26,293 bases of DNA from a virus, in the IMG/VR virus record IMGVR_UViG_3300031629_000061, positions 1-26,293 of that record; one strand, 5' to 3'. Below the pieces are notes generated by a model, which saw only the letters and a list, made by a program, of their open reading frames with translations, ran no database searches and was not told the DNA's origin. Every line of letters begins with the position of its first letter. The first letter of the stretch is position 1. Made by a program: the position numbers and the translations under genes. Below, piece by piece: positions 21,804 to 26,293 of this stretch.

Positions 21804-22269
21804 CTAAGTCTCCTAAACAGTCTATAGCTTTAGCCAAGTCAATCTTAAACCATTCATTCCTACGGTCATCACTGATTAGCTCAAGTACCTTGTGTGCCTT
21901 TACCTCAGAAGTGTGTCGGTTGTCTACACTAACACTATAACGCAAGGAATAAGCTCGATGTGGGTCACTTGTCTGATAACTCTTAAGGCGGTCAGCAGCG
22001 TCAACAGCTTTACCTACCTTAATCCACTCAGGCCATGCGTAATTGGTGATAATGTAAACATCACCTTCAGTTGATTGGCTATAATTAGTGAACGAGCTAA
22101 AGGCTGCGTCATTGAATGATCTGTACTTACCAGACTTCCACAATGGATGTTTTTTAGGTATGTACTTACCATCCACCCACATACGCTTACAGTTATTCCT
22201 TAGATTATTCCTCGGATTGTAGATAGCGTTTGAAATCTGTTTTGCTGTCAGTTGTTGTTCTGTATTCAT
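21796..22269 (-). CDS. GIY-YIG-like (T5orf172/MUG113-type) nuclease domain protein
   Basis: The protein has 157 residues. Residues 1-65 are a basic segment (RNNLRNNCKRMWVDGKYIPK and PLWKSGKYRSF) that could bind DNA. Residues 70-145 carry a GIY-YIG-type module: VYIITN (Y72), WIKVGKAVDA (K84, G86), DRLKSYQTSDPHR (R94), SEVKAHKVLE (E122) and NEWFKI. This is the pattern of the T5orf172/MUG113 branch of the superfamily. The gene stands between polymerase and exonuclease genes, which are adjacent in many T7-like phages, so a free-standing homing-type endonuclease is possible, but a normal phage nuclease is equally so. AGGAGA lies just upstream. Confidence 0.75.
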   Translation of the reverse strand: MNTEQQLTAKQISNAIYNPRNNLRNNCKRMWVDGKYIPKKHPLWKSGKYRSFNDAAFSSFTNYSQSTEGDVYIITNYAWPEWIKVGKAVDAADRLKSYQTSDPHRAYSLRYSVSVDNRHTSEVKAHKVLELISDDRRNEWFKIDLAKAIDCLGDLDG

Positions 22270-22277
22270 AACTTCTC

Positions 22278-24002
22278 CTAATGTGTCTCAGCCCAACTGT
22301 TGCCTACCTTATAGTCTCCAGCTAGTGGGCACCTAAGCTTGAAGTGAATCCCTGCGGCCTCTATACAGCTAGCCGCTAAAGAACCAAACCGCTCTGCTTG
22401 ACTCTCTAGCACCTCCACCTGAAATTCATCATGAACATTACCTACAAACTTATAGTCTAACCCATACATTGTAGCATATTTATCCAAAATAATCAAGGCT
22501 TGTTTCATAATTATAGCACCAGCTGACTGAAGCAATGAGTTGAGTGCAGCGTGTTCTGACCTGATGAACACCTTACGTCCATCTAAGCCTGTTACGTAGC
22601 CTTTACTCGCTGATTCAGCTACATTAGCCTTAAGATCCGCAAGTGCTGGTGTAGCCTTAAGGAAGCTAGCCTTAAGCCTCTTACCTGCTGCTCTGCCACC
22701 ACCCACAATAGAACCAATCTTCTCGTCACCTGCGCCATATAGGTAGGCGTACACGAAGGTCTTTGCTTCTGAACGTGTCTTAAGTCCTGCCGCTAGCATG
22801 TTAGCTGTATGAATATCACCACTAAGTATCTCATTTGTGTACTTAGGATCATTCATGTAGTGTGCTAACATTCGCAGCTCAAGTCCACTAGCGTCTATCC
22901 CAACAAGCTTATAGCCCTTAGCGACAACCCAGCAACCTCTGCACTCAGGCCCATATAAGCTACCTGAGCTGGGAACCTGTGCTAAATTAGGCTTACTGTG
23001 TGTCATACGGCCTGTCACTGCGCCATTAGTATTAACGTACCCATGCACACGTTCAGTAGCTTCATCAGCAGACTCCAGCCAACTACGCACCTGTGCTATG
23101 CGCTTGCCAACCAATAGATATGAAGCTATTAGCTCTGCCTCAGGTATGCCTTTGACATTCTTAAGAACATCCTCAGACACTATAGCGTGACCAGTTTCAG
23201 TGAATACCTTAGGCTTCCAGCCGAAGTGCTTAAGATAGCGACCTATCTGCTGACGGCTGCCAAGATTAAACACAGGCCAATCAATCCTACTAAATGGGCC
23301 ACCTACTTCTCCCCATCTTTCGCCGAGGAACTTGAGTCCGACGATGCTTGTCGAGCCGTCTTTCTTAAGCTTGGGAACAATCTCCTTAATGTACGTAGGT
23401 AGAGGAAGAAAAACTTGTTGGACAATTTCTTCAAGATCATATGATTTTTCCTTAAGTTGTGCTACTAAATCTCTAGCCTTTGGGACATCCAAGAGCCAGC
23501 CGTTTCTTATTTGCTTTTGTATGATACTTTGTACTGAATGCTCCAGAAGTATACTCTGATCTCCAAAGCTATCCAGCTCGGATAAGACTCTCCTGTATAC
23601 CTGTTCATTAACATTAACGTCTTGCTCACAGTAATCCCGCATTTCCACAGTATACCATGACCAATCTTCGTAACTACCTTTTGGATACCCAAGTTGTTCT
23701 CCCCACCACTTTAGTGAATGACCTTCCCGTTGTGGGTTAGCCAGCCTAGACATGACCAAGGTGTCTGTGATCTTACAGGTGCTGAAGTCAGTACCTAGTA
23801 GACGCTCACACACTGGAATGTCGTAGCCAATTATGTTATGTCCTATAACCTCGTCTGCAGCTTCTATTGCTTTATTGAACTTAGGCCACTCACCTTGCAC
23901 ATAGGTCTCTACAGCGCCACTGTCAATGTCTTTAGTGACAATACACCAGACTATGCTAGGGGTGAGGCCATTGGTTTCTATGTCGAATATTAGTCTTGAC
24001 AT
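22278..24002 (-). CDS. DNA polymerase, family A, T7 type
   Basis: This 574-residue replicative polymerase has a 3'-5' exonuclease domain (D7 and E9 in FDIETNGL; N56 and D61 in HNIIGYD; Y124 and D128 in YCEQDV). The polymerase domain shows GRMTHSKPNLAQVP (331-344), motif A with D370 (GIDASGLELRMLAHYM), motif B (RSEAKTFVYAYLYGAGDEKI, 410-429) and motif C (HDE, 524-526). Y418 occupies the position of T7 Y526 / E. coli F762. It is 130 residues shorter than T7 gp5; about 50 fewer residues lie between exonuclease motif III and the first polymerase motif, where T7 has the thioredoxin-binding loop. Loss or reduction of that loop is inferred. It follows the primase-helicase after 14 bases. Confidence 0.95.
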   Translation of the reverse strand: MSRLIFDIETNGLTPSIVWCIVTKDIDSGAVETYVQGEWPKFNKAIEAADEVIGHNIIGYDIPVCERLLGTDFSTCKITDTLVMSRLANPQREGHSLKWWGEQLGYPKGSYEDWSWYTVEMRDYCEQDVNVNEQVYRRVLSELDSFGDQSILLEHSVQSIIQKQIRNGWLLDVPKARDLVAQLKEKSYDLEEIVQQVFLPLPTYIKEIVPKLKKDGSTSIVGLKFLGERWGEVGGPFSRIDWPVFNLGSRQQIGRYLKHFGWKPKVFTETGHAIVSEDVLKNVKGIPEAELIASYLLVGKRIAQVRSWLESADEATERVHGYVNTNGAVTGRMTHSKPNLAQVPSSGSLYGPECRGCWVVAKGYKLVGIDASGLELRMLAHYMNDPKYTNEILSGDIHTANMLAAGLKTRSEAKTFVYAYLYGAGDEKIGSIVGGGRAAGKRLKASFLKATPALADLKANVAESASKGYVTGLDGRKVFIRSEHAALNSLLQSAGAIIMKQALIILDKYATMYGLDYKFVGNVHDEFQVEVLESQAERFGSLAASCIEAAGIHFKLRCPLAGDYKVGNSWAETH

Positions 24003-24016
24003 TGGTCACCCCTCGC

Positions 24017-25657
24017 TTAAAAGTCCTCATGTGAATTAGCTGCCTTAACTTCAGGTGCCTGAGTAGCCACTAGCCTTGAGGTGTTATTCTCATAGTACAA
24101 CCAACCAGCTACACCTGTACGTCCTGTACGTCTACACTTAACTAGCTGCACCTGAGTACAGTTACGTGCATAATCATCCTCCGTCATTTTATCTCTGCTC
24201 AATAGGATAGTATTGAAAGCTATCTGGTTAATACTGCCGCTGCCCTTAAGATCATACTCACCTACGTCATGAGCATTCTTAGCGTGAGGCTTACGCATGT
24301 GACTAACGACTATGATACTCACCCCAGTATTCTTAGCTAGCTTCAAGCATTTATCCATAAAGGCATCAATGACTCCATTCTCATTAGAGGTGACTGCTGC
24401 CTGTAGTGGGTCTAGGATGATAATGTCACAGTCTAAGCCCTTAACTAGATACTGCATCTTAGCAAACAACTCATCAGACTCTAAGGCACCTTGGTGATCC
24501 AAGATGTGTAGCTTGTCACTACTTGATAGCTCATCATACTTCTCATGATACAGGTTGTAATCACGGTCACCTGTAGCCACATCACTTATGTTGACTCCCA
24601 TATAGACTGATAATAGTTTCTCTACTGTCTCACCTACGTCTGCCTCTAGGAACACACAACCAATCTTCTTAGCTGATTCAGCATACATACCATGAACTAA
24701 GTTGTATACCATAGTACTCTTGCCTATGCTCGTTAAGGCTCCAATTACTGTGACTTCTCCAGCTGCTATACCACCATTCATCATGGCATTGAGGCTTCCA
24801 AAGCTAGCTGGTAGTGGCGTTACTTCTTCAGTGCCACGTTTTAGGAACTTATCCCACACCTCGGTATCACCTAGGCTTACTACTCCCTCTGGTTTGAATG
24901 CTTTAGAATCCCACCAGCATCGTGTGAACTCTCGTACCTTGTTAGCCTTGAGCATGTCACCAGCATCTTTCAATGGTAACGTACATACTTTGGCTTTACG
25001 TGGTGAGAATAGTGGCAGCACAGCTTGAGCAGCTTTGACACCAGCTTCATCTGAATCAAAACATATTACCACATTATCAAATGTCTCTAGGTATTCTAGG
25101 CTAGCCTTAATGTCTTTAACCGCTGATGCTGCACCAGAGCGTATGCTTACTGCAGGCCATTTACCATCAAACATTTCATTGACTGCCAGTGCATCCAGCT
25201 CACCTTCGGTAATCGTTATGTACTTCCCTCCTGCAGCGAATGCTTGCTGACCAAAGAGACCAGCCTGTGATAAGTCGCCAGTCGCATAGAACTGCTTATC
25301 TGCTACTGATCGCACCTTTGTGCCTACTACTTTGGAACCCTCCTGATTGTGATATGGGTAATGATGCTTGCTTATTGCTCCAGCTGCATCATGCTCTACT
25401 GTGACGCCATAGCGTTTAGCTACATCGGCACTAATCCTACGGTCTTGAATTGCTGTTATTGTGCCTGTCATTTCTAATGGCCTTGTCTTTGGTTTGCTTG
25501 TATAGGCTATAGTGCTATTGTCTCCATGGATGTAATGATTACAACCCATACAGTAGGCATGATTGTCACTATAGCGGCTTAGGTTGTCCTTGCTCCCACA
25601 TTCGGGACAAGGCTCATGACGGACAAAGTGACTCTCTTCTCTATCTGTGGGATACAT
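24017..25657 (-). CDS. Primase-helicase (T7 gp4-like)
   Basis: The protein has 546 residues (T7 gp4A has 566). A zinc-binding module at C17, C20, C36 and C39 (CPEC...CMGC) is followed by the TOPRIM primase core with E151 (ITEGELDALAV) and D201/D203 (CFDSDEAG). The helicase domain has Walker A G306-x5-G312-K313-S314, the catalytic Glu E339 (FLEAD), Walker B ending D416 (DIIILDPL), H453 (SHMRKP) and KGSGSI at 471-476. It unwinds the fork and makes primers for the polymerase encoded next. AGGAG is about ten bases before ATG 25657. A second ATG at codon 63 has its own AAGG site, as in T7 where codon 64 gives the short helicase-only form. Confidence 0.95.
   Translation of the reverse strand: MYPTDREESHFVRHEPCPECGSKDNLSRYSDNHAYCMGCNHYIHGDNSTIAYTSKPKTRPLEMTGTITAIQDRRISADVAKRYGVTVEHDAAGAISKHHYPYHNQEGSKVVGTKVRSVADKQFYATGDLSQAGLFGQQAFAAGGKYITITEGELDALAVNEMFDGKWPAVSIRSGAASAVKDIKASLEYLETFDNVVICFDSDEAGVKAAQAVLPLFSPRKAKVCTLPLKDAGDMLKANKVREFTRCWWDSKAFKPEGVVSLGDTEVWDKFLKRGTEEVTPLPASFGSLNAMMNGGIAAGEVTVIGALTSIGKSTMVYNLVHGMYAESAKKIGCVFLEADVGETVEKLLSVYMGVNISDVATGDRDYNLYHEKYDELSSSDKLHILDHQGALESDELFAKMQYLVKGLDCDIIILDPLQAAVTSNENGVIDAFMDKCLKLAKNTGVSIIVVSHMRKPHAKNAHDVGEYDLKGSGSINQIAFNTILLSRDKMTEDDYARNCTQVQLVKCRRTGRTGVAGWLYYENNTSRLVATQAPEVKAANSHEDF
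25469..25484 (-). promoter_or_regulatory. Candidate internal ribosome site and start for a helicase-only form
   Basis: Within the primase-helicase gene, AAGG (25481-25484 on the minus strand) is nine bases upstream of the in-frame ATG of codon 63 (25469-25471). This start lies between the zinc module and the TOPRIM domain, where T7 starts its short gp4B protein (codon 64). A product of 484 residues would lack primer-template recognition but keep the helicase. Confidence 0.45.
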
Positions 25658-25687
25658 GCTCTGTAAGCTCCTGTAAGCCTGTGTAAG
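25658..25687 (-). repeat. Three tandem 10-bp repeats in the primase-helicase leader
   Basis: On the minus strand the ten bases CTTACACAGG, CTTACAGGAG and CTTACAGAGC follow each other directly and end at the ATG. All share CTTACA and differ after it. The middle copy provides the Shine-Dalgarno AGGAG. This spacing equals one DNA turn; whether it is regulatory or a by-product of slippage is unknown. Confidence 0.65.
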
Positions 25688-25689
25688 GG

Positions 25690-25721
25690 CCCTAGCCTCT
25701 AAAGTAATAGTAGGGCTAGGG
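25690..25721 (-). promoter_or_regulatory. Stem-loop between ssb and primase-helicase genes
   Basis: CCCTAGCC (25690-25697) pairs with GGCTAGGG (25714-25721) to make an 8-bp stem with a 16-base loop. No T-run follows on either strand, so it is not a standard terminator; an RNA-processing or attenuation element between the two coding regions is possible. Confidence 0.5.
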
Positions 25722-25750
25722 GTTAACTTAAGCGTCCTTAGACAGCTTGG

Positions 25751-26113
25751 TTAGAAGTCGTCGTCATTTGAACTAGCAAGCTCTAGGACACGAATCTTAT
25801 CCAAGTAAGGGCTTACACCATGCACTGGGTGCTCTTGGCCTAGTGTGTACTGTACACGCACTAGTGAGCCTCGTGTGATACGTTCCTTACATGGCTCTCC
25901 ATCCATATCTACAATGTCGATAGGAAACTTACTGGCAAACTTTCGCTGTTGACTACCTTCATAGTCTCGCAGCTTAACGCCTGCATCGGTTAATAATGAT
26001 GCATTAGGCGCATCAAGCGTAAGCACTACGGAAAACTTACCTGTGCTCTGACCCTGATACATCTCATGCTCGTCTAAATTTGCAAATGCTACTGAACCTG
26101 TTAATACTGACAT
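25751..26113 (-). CDS. Single-stranded DNA-binding protein with acidic tail
   Basis: The protein has 120 residues. It has a beta-rich body (VLTGSVAFANLDEHEMYQG, KFSVVLTLDAP, RGSLVRVQYTLG, YLDKIRVLEL) compatible with an OB fold, and ends SSNDDDF. A C-terminal run of acids followed by Phe is the partner-contact signature of SSB proteins, including T7 gp2.5, which uses it to contact polymerase and helicase. It is shorter than gp2.5 (232 residues) and similarity outside the tail is not obvious. It is the first gene of the replication operon, directly before the primase-helicase. AAGGAAG precedes the ATG. The call rests on position and tail. Confidence 0.75.
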   Translation of the reverse strand: MSVLTGSVAFANLDEHEMYQGQSTGKFSVVLTLDAPNASLLTDAGVKLRDYEGSQQRKFASKFPIDIVDMDGEPCKERITRGSLVRVQYTLGQEHPVHGVSPYLDKIRVLELASSNDDDF

Positions 26114-26166
26114 AATTACTTCCTTGCTTAAGATTATCTATTATGACCCAAATAGGTCTTTACTAC

Positions 26167-26201
26167 AGTGTCTTAGGTATACTTAAGAGCCTTAAGACAC
26201 T
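26167..26201 (-). promoter_or_regulatory. Stem-loop in the ssb leader
   Basis: AGTGTCTTA (26167-26175) pairs with TAAGACACT (26193-26201), extended by one G-T and one G-C pair to 11 positions. The 13-base loop contains the palindrome CTTAAG. It lies between the candidate promoter and the ssb start codon and would be present in the mRNA. Confidence 0.55.
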
Positions 26202-26226
26202 TTACTATTTACTTTAAGTTATAAAC

Positions 26227-26272
26227 TAAAGAACTACTTAATGGTTCATAAGGACTATAAAGTAGTTCTTTA
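26227..26272. repeat. 13-bp perfect inverted repeat across the ssb promoter
   Basis: TAAAGAACTACTT (26227-26239) is the exact reverse complement of AAGTAGTTCTTTA (26260-26272), with 20 bases between them. One arm is in the promoter spacer, the other just after the expected transcription start, a layout typical of a repressor binding two half-sites or of a leader hairpin. Confidence 0.75.
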
Positions 26273-26283
26273 ATTATTATCAA
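26254..26283 (-). promoter_or_regulatory. Candidate sigma70-type promoter for the leftward replication operon
   Basis: On the minus strand TTGATA (26278-26283, five of six consensus bases) is followed by an 18-base spacer and TATAGT (26254-26259, five of six). Start of transcription would be near 26247. The spacer contains the arm AAGTAGTTCTTTA of an inverted repeat. It is the only good match found upstream of ssb; its strength is unknown. Confidence 0.45.
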
Positions 26284-26293
26284 AGTATATTCT

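Larger units (their letters stand above)
26114..26293 (-). promoter_or_regulatory. AT-rich leader and promoter region upstream of ssb
   Basis: The 180 bases to the window edge hold no gene. They contain a candidate promoter (26254-26283), a 13-bp inverted repeat (26227-26239 with 26260-26272), an 11-bp stem (26167-26177 with 26191-26201) and a short GACC/GGTC palindrome (26145-26158). The concentration of paired elements suggests control of early transcription, or an origin-associated region. Confidence 0.6.

Noticed and set aside
26240-26259. Possible tRNA-like TTC loop between the inverted repeat arms
   Set aside because: Only a GGTTCA string is present; there is no cloverleaf, anticodon arm or acceptor stem.
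1-26293. Signs of lysogeny or mobile elements (integrase, attachment site, IS ends, CRISPR)
   Set aside because: No integrase, transposase, repressor, direct-repeat array or terminal inverted repeats flanked by target duplications were found.

Overview
The window is part of the genome of a lytic, T7-like podovirus. It carries a family A DNA polymerase with T7-type motifs, a T7 gp4-type primase-helicase, a T7-type endonuclease I, a 5'-3' exonuclease, an SSB with a gp2.5-style acidic tail, a short-tail adaptor/nozzle pair and a row of internal (ejection) proteins. A cobalamin-dependent class II ribonucleotide reductase together with fibre proteins of marine-phage type suggests a marine or aquatic phage near the Zobellviridae/cobavirus group (SIO1, VpV262-like), infecting a Gram-negative host. 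That placement is inference from gene content, not from a database search. No integrase, repressor, tRNA or CRISPR array was seen.

Layout. Bases 1-15568 form one rightward (+) late operon: the tail of a virion gene, a dense cluster of ten small appendage/fibre genes (141-4953), a holin module (4970-5654), the adaptor and nozzle of the short tail (5669-7880), one more receptor-binding fibre (7880-8680) and four large internal virion proteins (8733-15568). Bases 15638-26113 form the leftward (-) early/metabolic arm. In transcription order this is SSB, primase-helicase, DNA polymerase, a GIY-YIG-like nuclease, exonuclease, endonuclease I, a small acidic protein, a DUF3310 protein, a GH24 endolysin, two small proteins around a glutaredoxin, a control region (19024-19238), six small proteins and the class II ribonucleotide reductase. 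The two arms converge on a bidirectional terminator (15582-15615).

How the genes work together. Exonuclease and endonuclease I would supply nucleotides from host DNA. NrdJ, probably re-reduced by the glutaredoxin, would make deoxynucleotides. Primase-helicase, polymerase and SSB form a minimal replisome. Holin and endolysin lie on opposite arms, as holin and lysozyme are separated in T7. Genes are packed tightly, with TAATG or ATGA stop/start overlaps at many junctions, which suggests translational coupling. Four small minus-strand genes or internal starts were found only by reading the gaps: 19239-19343, 19591-19761, 20491-20661 and the internal start of the primase-helicase at 25471.

The less explained parts are regulatory. 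One is the stretch upstream of the SSB gene, with a sigma70-like promoter whose spacer holds one arm of a 13-bp inverted repeat. Another is the palindrome-rich region at 19024-19238. The third is a triple 10-bp repeat in front of the primase-helicase. No phage RNA polymerase gene lies in the window. The end of the genome with terminase, portal and capsid genes is also outside it.
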